Of a stretch of DNA of 64,000 nt, positions 27,734 to 35,871 are shown one piece after another. The notes beneath the pieces were generated by a model. It was not told where the DNA came from. It worked only from the letters and a program-made list of their open reading frames with translations, and did no database searches. Source of the stretch: VAZQ01 sp963756715. GTDB lineage: Bacteria; Pseudomonadota; Alphaproteobacteria; Rhizobiales; Xanthobacteraceae. The translations under genes and the position numbers were made by a program. Numbering within the stretch: position 1 is the first letter of the stretch; each line of letters begins with the position of its first letter. The stretch lies in the NCBI GenBank assembly GCA_963756715.1, contig CAVWOV010000019.1, forward strand, positions 310,001-374,000, written 5' to 3'.

Positions 27734-27832
27734 CGTTACATTGCGGGCATTGTCCCGCTGGCCACGGCTGACGACGCTTGTCATTGTCCATGCCGCGCAG
27801 GCATACAGGCGCCGGAACCGGGACACCCAGGC

Positions 27833-29662
27833 ATGGCGCCGCCGCTCGTACAGCTCAAGGACATCACGCTGACCTTCGGCGGAACACCGCTGCTGGCCGG
27901 CGTCGAATTGTCGGTGTCGGCCGGCGAACGCGTATGCTTGGTCGGCCGCAACGGCTCGGGCAAGTCGACCTTGCTCAAGATCGCCGCCGGCCTGATCGAG
28001 CCCGACCGCGGCACGCGCTTCGTGCAGCCGGGCGCGACGGTGCGCTATCTGCCGCAGGAACCGGACTTCACGGGCTTTGCGACGACGCTGGCCTACGTGG
28101 AGGCGGGTCTCGCCCCCGGCGACGATCACTATGCGGCGCGCTATCTGCTGGAGCAGATGGGGCTGAGCGGCGACGAGGACCCGGCGCATGTTTCGGGCGG
28201 TGAGGCCCGGCGCGCCGCGCTCGCGCGCGTGCTGGCGCCCTCGCCCGACATCCTGCTGCTCGACGAGCCGACCAATCATCTCGATCTCCCGACCATCGAA
28301 TGGCTGGAACAGGAATTGAACGCGCGGCGCGCGGCACTGGTCATCATCAGCCACGACCGCCGGTTTCTGGCCAACTTATCACGCTCCACAATTTGGCTTG
28401 ATCGCGGACAGACGCGCCGCATCGAACGCGGCTTCGCGGGCTTCGAGGCCTGGCGGGACGAGGTGCTGGCCGAAGAGGAACGCGACCAGCATAAGCTCGA
28501 CCGCAAGATCGTCGATGAGGAGCACTGGCTACGCTACGGCGTCACCGCGCGGCGCAAGCGCAATGTGCGCCGGCTCGGCGATTTGCATGCGCTGCGGGAG
28601 ACGCGGCGCACCTATCGCGGGGTGACGGGCAAGGCGGCGCTCACTGCCGCGGCCGCCGATCCGTCCGGCACGCTGGTGATCGAGGCCGACCGCATCGGCA
28701 AGTCCTACGAGGAACGCGCGGTCGTGCGCGACTTCTCGATCCGCATCCAGCGCGGCGACCGCATCGGCATTGTCGGGCCGAACGGCAGCGGCAAGACCAC
28801 CTTGATCAATCTTCTGCTCGGCACGCTCGCGCCCGACGAGGGCGGCGTGCGGCACGGCGCCAACATCGCCACCGCCACCCTCGACCAGCATCGCGAGAGC
28901 CTCGACCCGACCGCGACGGTAGCCGAAGCGCTCACGCGCGGCCGCGGCGACACCGTGCTGGTCGGCAACGAGGCACGGCACGTGATCGGCTACATGAAGG
29001 ACTTTCTGTTCGCGCCCGAACAGGCGCGCACGCCGCTCGGCGTGCTCTCAGGCGGGGAACGCGGGCGTCTCATGCTGGCACGCGCGCTCGCCAAGTCCTC
29101 GAATCTGCTGGTGCTCGACGAGCCGACCAACGACCTCGATCTCGAGACGCTCGACGTGCTTGAGGAGATGCTCGGCGATTATGCCGGTACCATTCTGCTC
29201 ACCAGCCACGATCGCGACTTTCTCGACCGCGTGGTGAACGCCGTGATCGTGCCCGAGGGCGACGGCCGCTGGGTGGAATATGCGGGCGGTTACAGCGACA
29301 TGCTGGCGCAGCGCGGCAAAGATTTCTCGCGCACGGCCGCCAAGTCGGCGGTGTCGGCAAAGGAGACCAAAGAAACCGAAGCATCAGAGACCGCATCGCC
29401 GCCGGCCGCCAAGCCGGCCAAGCGACGGCTGAGCTTTCACGAGAAGCACGCGCTCGAAACGCTGCCAAAGGCGATCGCGGCGATGCAGAACAAGGTCCGG
29501 CAACTCCACGACCGCCTGGAGGATCACGAACTCTACGCCCGCGACCGCAAGGCCTTCGATCAAGCTTCGGCGGCGTTGGCCGCGACCGAGAGCGAACTCA
29601 CGAGTGCCGAACAGAAATGGCTGGAGCTCGAAATTCTCCGCGAAGAGATCGAGGGCGGCTGA
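27833..29662 (+). CDS. uup: ABC-F family ATPase Uup
   Basis: 609 residues. Two ATPase modules without membrane segments: Walker A GRNGSGKST (res 38-46) with VSGGEARRAALARVL and LLLDEPTNHLD, and GPNGSGKTT (~res 315) with LSGGERGRLMLARAL and LVLDEPTNDLD. The interdomain linker is charged (EEERDQHKLDRKIVDEEHWLRYG). The C-terminal extension (from LSFHEKHALETLPKAI, ending LELEILREEIEGG) is a coiled coil typical of Uup, which acts on ribosomes/branched DNA rather than in transport. Separate transcription unit. Confidence 0.9.
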   Translation: MAPPLVQLKDITLTFGGTPLLAGVELSVSAGERVCLVGRNGSGKSTLLKIAAGLIEPDRGTRFVQPGATVRYLPQEPDFTGFATTLAYVEAGLAPGDDHYAARYLLEQMGLSGDEDPAHVSGGEARRAALARVLAPSPDILLLDEPTNHLDLPTIEWLEQELNARRAALVIISHDRRFLANLSRSTIWLDRGQTRRIERGFAGFEAWRDEVLAEEERDQHKLDRKIVDEEHWLRYGVTARRKRNVRRLGDLHALRETRRTYRGVTGKAALTAAAADPSGTLVIEADRIGKSYEERAVVRDFSIRIQRGDRIGIVGPNGSGKTTLINLLLGTLAPDEGGVRHGANIATATLDQHRESLDPTATVAEALTRGRGDTVLVGNEARHVIGYMKDFLFAPEQARTPLGVLSGGERGRLMLARALAKSSNLLVLDEPTNDLDLETLDVLEEMLGDYAGTILLTSHDRDFLDRVVNAVIVPEGDGRWVEYAGGYSDMLAQRGKDFSRTAAKSAVSAKETKETEASETASPPAAKPAKRRLSFHEKHALETLPKAIAAMQNKVRQLHDRLEDHELYARDRKAFDQASAALAATESELTSAEQKWLELEILREEIEGG

Positions 29663-29695
29663 GCCGGCAACCGTTCGTCCGTGCGGCAACAGCCG

Positions 29696-30643
29696 TCAGG
29701 CATATTTCGGGAACAGCGCCAGCGCATTGTCGCGGTCAATCGCGGCGCGCCGTGCGGTTGTCAGATCACGCGCCTCGTGCGTCTTAACCGCCTCGGCGAT
29801 CACGCGCGGATTGGCGAACGGAAAATCGGTGCCGAACACGATGCGCTCCGGCAACGCCACATGATCGAGCGCGCCGAATGTCACGTCGCCGGGCGCCAGC
29901 GCGTTGTCGTACCAGAAGCGCCGGAAGCCCGCGAACACCTCGTCCTGCGAGAGTTGCGGCAGCCGCTTGTCGATCATCGGCGACACCGCGAGCCGCCAGG
30001 CGAAATACGGCATCACGCCGCCAGCGTGCGGCAGGATGAAGCGGATGCGCGGAAAGCGGTCGAGCGCGCCGGAGAAAATCAGATTCACCGCCGCCCGCGT
30101 GGTGTCGAACAGGTATTCCATCATGAAGGCCGGCCATTGCAGTGCGAGCCCCTTGCTCGACGGATGCAGGCCGGGATGCACAAACACCACGGCGCCGCGC
30201 GCATCGAGCAGTTCCAGCAGCGGATCGAACAGCGGATCGCCGAGAAATCGCTCGCCGTAGCTCGCGAACAGCGAGACGCCGTCGTGCTTGAGCGTATCGA
30301 GGCAATAGGCGCTCTCCCGGACGGCCGCGGCGATGTCGCCCATCGGCACGGTCGCGAGCGCGCCGAAGCGTCCCGGCCACCGCGCCCCCAGGTCGGAGGC
30401 GTATTCGTTGCAGCGGCGCGCCAGCGCAGCACCGCTTTCCGGGCTGCCGAAGCCGACACCCGGCTGCGCGAGCGAGGTCAGCGCGACCTCGATGCCATGC
30501 GCGTCCATCAGTTCCAGCGCGAGTTCCGGCGTCCAGTCGGGATACTTGCCGATCGCCGGCCCGCGGCCCGCCGCGTAGACCGCGTCGCTGTAGAACGACG
30601 GGATCAGATGGAAATGAACGTCGATCCGGCGCGGCGATGGCAT
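29696..30643 (-). CDS. Amidohydrolase family 2 protein (ACMSD superfamily)
   Basis: 315 residues from ATG 30643 (MPSPRRIDVHFHL). TIM-barrel metal enzyme: HxH in VHFHLIPSFY, the strand-5 His in VVFVHPGLHP, His in FILPHAGGVMPYF and Asp in FGTDFPFANP. This motif set defines the decarboxylase/hydrolase family of 2-amino-3-carboxymuconate-6-semialdehyde decarboxylase. Substrate not predictable. It is convergent with Uup and divergent from the following hydrolase gene. Confidence 0.88.
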   Translation of the reverse strand: MPSPRRIDVHFHLIPSFYSDAVYAAGRGPAIGKYPDWTPELALELMDAHGIEVALTSLAQPGVGFGSPESGAALARRCNEYASDLGARWPGRFGALATVPMGDIAAAVRESAYCLDTLKHDGVSLFASYGERFLGDPLFDPLLELLDARGAVVFVHPGLHPSSKGLALQWPAFMMEYLFDTTRAAVNLIFSGALDRFPRIRFILPHAGGVMPYFAWRLAVSPMIDKRLPQLSQDEVFAGFRRFWYDNALAPGDVTFGALDHVALPERIVFGTDFPFANPRVIAEAVKTHEARDLTTARRAAIDRDNALALFPKYA

Positions 30644-30750
30644 GGTTCTGTCTCTCACGTGCGGAAACCCCGGGTCTGCACCACAGCGCCGTATGTTGAA
30701 TTTTGCAAGCCGCCATGTCTCTATGCCGGCCAAACGCGGGAGGACCGGCC

Positions 30751-31534
30751 TTGCCCTGGATGGACGCCAACGGCATCAGCATTCACTACGAACTCGCCGG
30801 GAGCGGCCCCTCGGTCGTGCTGATGCACGAAATGGGTGGCACACTCGCGAGCTGGGACGGCATCTTCCCGGCATTGAGCAGCCGCTACCGCACGTTGCGG
30901 TATGACCAGCGCGGCTCGGGCCTCACCGAGAAGGTGCGCAACATCACCACCGAAATCCTGGCTGGCCGATCTCGAAGCCGTGCTGCAGCAGAGCGGACTG
31001 CCGCCGCCGTACCATTTCGTCACCGTCGCGGCCGCCACCATGCAGGCGCTGCTCTACATGACGAAATATCCCGACCGCATCGGCAGCTTCACGTTCTGCA
31101 GCCCGTTCACCGGCGCCGATCCGAGCCGGGTGGCGGCGCTGCAGGAGCGCGCGGGACTCGCCGAACGCGAAGGCATGCGCGCCGCGATTCCGACCACGCT
31201 CGACAATTCCTGGCCGTCGAATATCGGCGACCCCGCCGCCTACGCGACCTATCGCGGGCGCTACATGGCGCACGATCCGGTCTGCTTCGCGGCGCTCAAC
31301 CGCTCGATCGCGCAGCCCAATGTCACGCATCTCGCCAAGGAGATCAGCAAACCCACGATGGTGGTCGGCGGACGCTTCGACAAGGTGCGTACCGCCGCGG
31401 CGAGCGAGCAATTCGCCCAGACCGTTCCGGGCGCACGCTACGAACTGATCGATGCGGTCCATATGATGCCCGCACAGGCGCCGGGCCCGCTGCTGGCGCT
31501 GCTGCAGGATTTCCTCGGCAAACATGCGTCGTAG
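30751..31534 (+). pseudogene. Alpha/beta hydrolase, frameshifted and lacking the nucleophile Ser
   Basis: About 260 residues. Start at TTG 30751, well spaced from GGGAGG; ATG 30760 is the next option. The first part reads MDANGISIHYELAGSGPSVVLMHEMGGTLASWDGIFPAL, RTLRYDQRGSGLT; after ~30960 it continues in the next frame with LADLEAVLQQSGL through IGSFTFCSPFTGADPS to VVGGRFDKVRTAAASEQFAQTVPGARYELIDAVHMMPAQAPG. The repeated CTGGCTGG at the junction could be a duplication. The expected nucleophile elbow GHSMG reads VTVAAAT, so even the repaired protein has no serine. Precedes an enol-lactonase-like paralog. Confidence 0.7.
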
Positions 31535-31594
31535 TCGATGGCCCCGATGAATGCGCGAGCCCTTATTCGAAGCATGGCGGTGCCACAGCGTCCC

Positions 31595-31691
31595 CTCTCC
31601 CGCTTGCGGGGGAGGGATAGGGAGGGGGCATGCGCAAAGACACGTGCAAGCTTACCCCCTCCCCACCCCTCCCCCGCAAGCGGGGGAGGGA
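31595..31691. repeat. G/C-rich intergenic hairpin repeat (GGGTGAGGGG-related), copy 3
   Basis: Arms with CTCTCCCGCTTGCGGGGGAGG (31595 on) and CCTCCCCCGCAAGCGGGGGAGG (ending 31691), enclosing GGGAGGGGGC and CCCCCTCCCCACCCC. Between the broken hydrolase and its paralog. Same family as copies at 19425, 21727, 33994. Confidence 0.75.
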
Positions 31692-31728
31692 GCACACCAA
31701 GTTTGTCGCACTATCAAGGAACACAACA

Positions 31729-32520
31729 ATGAAAACCAAAGCCAACGGCATCACCATCAACTACCAGGTCGACGGGCCGGAGGGCGCGCCCTGGCTCATC
31801 CTGAGCAATTCGCTCGCCACCAACCTGCACATGTGGGATCCGCAGGCAGCCGAACTGTCGAAGTCGCTGCGTGTGCTGCGCTACGACCAGCGCGGCCACG
31901 GCGAGACCGATGCGCCGGCCGGCCGCTACACTTTCGAGACGCTGATTGCCGACGCGGTCGGCCTGATGGACGCGCTCGGTATCAAGCGCGCGCATTTCGG
32001 CGGCCTGTCGATGGGCGGCGCGACTGCGTTCGGCTTCGCGCAGCAGCATCCCGACCGGCTCGACAAGGTGATCGTGTGCGACACACCCTGCCAGTCGACG
32101 CCGGCAAGCTCGCAGCAATGGAACGAGCGCATCGCGATCGCCGAGAAGCAGGGCATGGAGCCGCTGGTCGAGGCCACCGTCGGCCGCTGGTTCCCGCCGG
32201 ATGTCTTGAAAGCCAACCCGCCCTATCTCGACAAGGTGCGTGCCATGGTCCGCGCCACCCCGGTGAACGGCTTCATCGGCTGCGCCGGCGCGCTTGCCGA
32301 TCACGACTATGCGTCGAAGGCCGCGACCGTCACGCGGCCGGTTTTGTTCCTGGTCGGCGAGAAGGATGGCGGTGGCGCCGCGGCGGCCGCCATGCGCAAG
32401 CTGAACGAGGTTCTCAAAGGATCGCATTACGTCGAGCTCGCCGGGGCCGGCCATATCTCCAACCTGGACCAGCCGCAGGGTTTCACGTCCGCGGTCCGGG
32501 ATTTCCTGACCGCCGCCTGA
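31729..32520 (+). CDS. Alpha/beta hydrolase, 3-oxoadipate enol-lactonase-like
   Basis: 263 residues from ATG 31729. Strand-3 motif LRYDQRGHGETDAPAGRYTFETLIADAVGLMDALGI, nucleophile Ser94 in GLSMGG, FLVGEKDGG with the likely acid and His in GAGHISNLDQP. Closest in pattern to PcaD, which hydrolyses 3-oxoadipate enol-lactone in the protocatechuate/beta-ketoadipate route, but no PcaB/PcaC/PcaG genes are nearby, so it could be another lactonase or esterase. Paralog of the upstream broken hydrolase. Confidence 0.85.
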   Translation: MKTKANGITINYQVDGPEGAPWLILSNSLATNLHMWDPQAAELSKSLRVLRYDQRGHGETDAPAGRYTFETLIADAVGLMDALGIKRAHFGGLSMGGATAFGFAQQHPDRLDKVIVCDTPCQSTPASSQQWNERIAIAEKQGMEPLVEATVGRWFPPDVLKANPPYLDKVRAMVRATPVNGFIGCAGALADHDYASKAATVTRPVLFLVGEKDGGGAAAAAMRKLNEVLKGSHYVELAGAGHISNLDQPQGFTSAVRDFLTAA

Positions 32521-32679
32521 CTGCGGCATTGCGTTAGATCAAGGCCGCGCTTGCAAACCTGCCGGGACAGCTATACCGGAGCCGAAATCGCCGGGTCTGG
32601 ATAACGCACGCCCGCTTGGGCATACTGCTTCCCAATCGAGAACACGGGCCGAGAGGCCGCAATTGCAGGAGAAAACGCC

Positions 32680-33897
32680 ATGGCCACCGTGACAATGAAG
32701 GCGCCCGCTCCGAGCGGGCTTTCGAACAAGGCCCGCGAACTCATGGAGGCGATCAACACCGAGGCGGGCAAGCACAACGTCTGGGTCCGCACGCAGGCAA
32801 ACGCGCCGGCGCAGAAGCCCTGGTTCAGCCAGACCGATGGTTCCGGCAGCGGACAGGTCGCGAGCGGCCGCGTCGCGGTCGCACAGCTCAAGACCCAGCC
32901 CTACATCTGGCACTGGAAGGAATACAGCCCCTACCTCAATCAGATTTCCGAGATCGCCAGCAAGGCCGACGTGTCGCCGATCGAGTTCGCCGACCGGCAG
33001 AGCATCCTGCTGCTCAACCCGGGCCTCAACGGGCGGCTCCAGGTCACCAACACCATCCGCTGCGCGATCTCGATCTACAATCCGGGCGACGTCGCGCCTG
33101 TCCACCTGCATTCGCCCAACGCCAGCCGCACCATCCTGTCCAACAAGGGCGGCTACACCGTGGTTGAAGGCGAGCGCGTCACCGCCGACCGCGGCGACCT
33201 GATCCTGACGCCGAACGGCACCTGGCACGATCACGGCAACGATTCGAGCGAGCCGGTGGTCTGGATCGACACGCTCGACTGGCCGCTGATGGAGTTTCTC
33301 GACGCCGCCTGGGTCGAGCACGACATGCCGGGCCTGAAAGGTGGCAGTAACGCCAATGTGCAGCCCATCACGGTGACCGAAGGCTACTCGCGCGCGCTCT
33401 ATGGCCATGGCGGCATCAAGCCGACCTTTGTCAGCCATCAGCGCGGTGTCGGCCATGCACCCGCGCCGCTGTTCCACTACCGCGGCGCTGAAGTCAAAGA
33501 GATGCTGCACAGCCTGCGCAGCGAGAAGGGCGACGCCTACGAGGGCATCAAGGTCGACTTCGTCAACCCGGTCACCGGCGAGCCGGTGTTCAAGACGCTC
33601 AACTACTCGGCGCAGCTTCTGCGTCCGGGCGAGGAGACCGAGCTCAAACGGGAAACTGCCGGCACTTACTACGTGGTGATCGAGGGCACCGGCGCCACCG
33701 AGGTCGGCGGCAAGCGTTTCGAATGGGGCCACAACGACCTGTTCGTGGTGCCGAACTTCACCTGGCGCAAGCACATCAATACCGGCAAGACCGACGCCGT
33801 GATCTATTCGGTGTCGGATGCCGCGCTGATGAAGAACATCGGCCAGTACTACGCGCAGGGCCGCGCCAAGGACGGCAAGGTCACCGAGTTGCATTGA
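32680..33897 (+). CDS. Cupin dioxygenase, gentisate 1,2-dioxygenase-like
   Basis: 405 residues, bicupin. N-terminal cupin: PGDVAPVHLHSPNASRTILSNKGGYTVVEGERVTADRGDLILTPNGTWHDHGND with the His set for Fe(II). C-terminal cupin: LLRPGEETELKRETAGTYYVVIEGTGATEVGGKRFEWGHNDLFVVPNFTWRKHIN. Length and layout fit gentisate/1-hydroxy-2-naphthoate dioxygenases, which open the ring of gentisate to maleylpyruvate. Downstream on the opposite strand are an FAH hydrolase and a GST-type isomerase, the other two enzymes of the gentisate route. A rho-independent terminator follows at 33929. Confidence 0.88.
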   Translation: MATVTMKAPAPSGLSNKARELMEAINTEAGKHNVWVRTQANAPAQKPWFSQTDGSGSGQVASGRVAVAQLKTQPYIWHWKEYSPYLNQISEIASKADVSPIEFADRQSILLLNPGLNGRLQVTNTIRCAISIYNPGDVAPVHLHSPNASRTILSNKGGYTVVEGERVTADRGDLILTPNGTWHDHGNDSSEPVVWIDTLDWPLMEFLDAAWVEHDMPGLKGGSNANVQPITVTEGYSRALYGHGGIKPTFVSHQRGVGHAPAPLFHYRGAEVKEMLHSLRSEKGDAYEGIKVDFVNPVTGEPVFKTLNYSAQLLRPGEETELKRETAGTYYVVIEGTGATEVGGKRFEWGHNDLFVVPNFTWRKHINTGKTDAVIYSVSDAALMKNIGQYYAQGRAKDGKVTELH

Positions 33898-33928
33898 CAC
33901 GCGCACAGCGCGCAATCTGCGACGAAGA

Positions 33929-33960
33929 ACGGCCGGAGCCTTGCTCCGGCCGTTTGTTCT
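33929..33960 (+). terminator. Rho-independent terminator after the gentisate-type dioxygenase gene
   Basis: Perfect 10-bp stem ACGGCCGGAG / CTCCGGCCGT (33929-33953) with a 5-base loop, followed by TTGTTCT. Placed 32 bp after the dioxygenase stop. Confidence 0.8.
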
Positions 33961-33993
33961 CTAAAACAGAAAAAAAGCTCAGGCGACTCTTGC

Positions 33994-34095
33994 GTTCCCT
34001 CCCCCTTGAGGGGGAGGGACAGGGAGGGGGCTTGCGGCAAGTTCGGGACTCGCAGTCACCCCCCTCCCCACCCCTCCCCCTCAAGGGGGGAGGGA
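33994..34095. repeat. G/C-rich intergenic hairpin repeat, copy 4
   Basis: Arms GTTCCCTCCCCCTTGAGGGGG (33994 on) and CCCCCTCAAGGGGGGAGGGA (ending 34095), interior GGGAGGGGGC and CCCCCCTCCCCACCCC. The reading frame of the neighbouring FAH gene runs into it (34056). Confidence 0.75.
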
Positions 34096-35000
34096 GCAGA
34101 CCGCCGATGCGGCACCGTCAGTGCCAAACAGTGAACGCATCGACACAGAGTCACAGCCTCGTCCGCCACGGTGTTGCGCAGGACGCCGATCTGCGGCGAC
34201 GAGACTTCGACCACGTCGCCGGGCTTGAGCCAGACCGGCGGGTTGCGATGCACGCCGGCGCCGGTCGGCGTGCCGGTCCAGATATAGTCGCCGGGCTTGA
34301 GCGTCGCGAAGGTCGAGATGTAGCTGATCAGCCAGGCGAAGCCCCAGGTCAACCGGTCGGTGGTGTCGTCCTGGCGCACCTCGCCATTCACCGTCGTGGT
34401 CACCCGCAGCGGCTTGGCGGTGTCGAGGCCGGTCTCGACCCACGGCCCGAGACTGCCGGACTTGTCGAAGTTCTTGCCCTGCGTGACGTTGAGCGAGCCG
34501 TGGCGCAGCCAGTCGCGTACGCTGCCTTCGTTGCCGAGCGTGAAGCCGCCGATCATCGACAGCGCGCTTTCCTGCGGGACGTGACGCCCCTCCTTGCCGA
34601 TGACGATGACGATCTCGCCCTCGTAGTCGAACTTGTCCGACACCTTCGGCCGGATGATCGGCTGCTCGGCGCCCACCAGCGAGGTCGGGAAACGGCAGAA
34701 CAGGTTCGGGTATTTCGGCGCGTCGACGCTGCCTTTGTACTCGGCGGCGCGGTCCGGATAGTTGATGCCGACGCAGATGTTCTTGTCCGGCGCCAGGATC
34801 GGCGGCAGCAGTTCGACGTCCTTCATCTGCAGATCAGCCGGCCCGGCCGCGGCGGCGCGCGCTTCGGCGAGGGCGCCGGCACGAAAGAGATCGAGCAGGC
34901 TCGGATATTTCAGCTTGCGGCCGAGATCGATGATGCCGTTACCGCCGGTCACCGCGCCGTAGCTGATGCCGCCGTTGGTCTTGAATGATGCAAGTCGCAT
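34056..35000 (-). CDS. FAH family hydrolase, fumarylpyruvate hydrolase-like
   Basis: 314 residues. Metal-binding core FDYEGEIVIVIGKEGRHV, the NICVGINYPDRAAEYKG segment and LKPGDYIWTGTPTGAGVHRNPPVWLKPGDVVEVSSPQIGVLRN are the FAH domain (PF01557). In gentisate degradation this enzyme splits fumarylpyruvate to fumarate and pyruvate. Normal members end just after GVLRNTVADE; here the frame continues another 35 residues into the repeat at 33994-34095. A TGA one frame over at 34151-34153 would end it normally, so the tail is probably the product of an extra base near 34155. Confidence 0.88.
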   Translation of the reverse strand: MRLASFKTNGGISYGAVTGGNGIIDLGRKLKYPSLLDLFRAGALAEARAAAAGPADLQMKDVELLPPILAPDKNICVGINYPDRAAEYKGSVDAPKYPNLFCRFPTSLVGAEQPIIRPKVSDKFDYEGEIVIVIGKEGRHVPQESALSMIGGFTLGNEGSVRDWLRHGSLNVTQGKNFDKSGSLGPWVETGLDTAKPLRVTTTVNGEVRQDDTTDRLTWGFAWLISYISTFATLKPGDYIWTGTPTGAGVHRNPPVWLKPGDVVEVSSPQIGVLRNTVADEAVTLCRCVHCLALTVPHRRSAPSPLEGEGWGGG

Positions 35001-35041
35001 GTTGCCTATCTTTCGTTTCTCGCGCGGGGATCAACTCTCTC

Positions 35042-35073
35042 CCGTTCGTCCCCGCGAAAGCGGGGACGAACGG
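35042..35073. terminator. Perfect hairpin between FAH and GST genes
   Basis: CCGTTCGTCCCCGC (35042-35055), loop GAAA, GCGGGGACGAACGG (35060-35073): a 14-bp perfect stem with a stable tetraloop. No T tract, so it may be a repeat unit, a processing site or a transcriptional attenuator between two minus-strand genes. Confidence 0.55.
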
Positions 35074-35089
35074 AGAAAATGTCATAACG

Positions 35090-35743
35090 TCATAGTGAGG
35101 CTGGCGCGCCCGGCTGCTTGAGCGGATGGGCGCGGGCAAACGCGTCGTTCTGCATACAGGTTTCGACGATCCGCCGCACGGTCGGAAACCGCGCCATGTC
35201 GTACTTGTAGAACCCGGCGCCGGTCGCCTGCGTCACCAGGCAGATATCCGCGATGGTGATCTGGTCGCCCTGGCAGTATCGGCCGGTTTCGTCGCTGGAT
35301 GCGAGATTGGTCTCCAGCGCGGTGAGCGCCGCGCCAATCCAGTTGTGGATGAACTTGAGCCGCGTCGCCTCGTCGAGATGCAGCTCGTGCTCGAGATATT
35401 CGCGCACGCGCGGTACCAGCAGCGGATGGGAGTCGCAGGCAACGATCTGCGCCAGGCCGCGCACCCGCGCCCGCGCACGCGGCTCCTTCGGCAGCAGCGG
35501 CGGATTGGGATGGGTCTCGTCGAGATATTCCATGATGGCGAGCGACTGGAACAGCACCGGCCCGTCGCCGTCGATCAGCGCCGGCAGCACCATCTGCGGA
35601 TTGACCTTGCGGTAGGCTTCCTCGCGCTGCTTGCCCTGCATCAGGTTCACGTCGATGACCTCGTCCGGGACGATGCCCTTGAGATTGAGCGCGATCCGCA
35701 CGCGAAACGACGCGAGCGATCGCCAGAAAGCGAAGAATTTCAT
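35090..35743 (-). CDS. GST family, maleylpyruvate/maleylacetoacetate isomerase-like
   Basis: 217 residues. N-terminal thioredoxin-like domain: FFAFWRSLASFRVRIALNLKGI, QREEAYRKVNPQMVLPALIDGDGPVLFQSLAIMEYLDETHP with the glutathione-binding VLPAL and QSLAI motifs; C-terminal helical domain with YCQGDQITIADICLVTQA. It is the MaiA/NagL class, which isomerises maleylpyruvate to fumarylpyruvate using glutathione. The next gene on its strand is the FAH hydrolase that takes the product, and the gentisate-type dioxygenase is 1.2 kb away. Confidence 0.9.
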   Translation of the reverse strand: MKFFAFWRSLASFRVRIALNLKGIVPDEVIDVNLMQGKQREEAYRKVNPQMVLPALIDGDGPVLFQSLAIMEYLDETHPNPPLLPKEPRARARVRGLAQIVACDSHPLLVPRVREYLEHELHLDEATRLKFIHNWIGAALTALETNLASSDETGRYCQGDQITIADICLVTQATGAGFYKYDMARFPTVRRIVETCMQNDAFARAHPLKQPGAPASL

Positions 35744-35871
35744 CGGACCTCCCCTGCGGCTGATGGCCGGCGTTGGATCGCCGAAATTGTGATGCCGCCG
35801 CTCCTATCATACTATGCGGACGGCGCGAAACCCGCCGCTGTCGTCGGCGGGACCGCGCCCGGGAGGATGCC

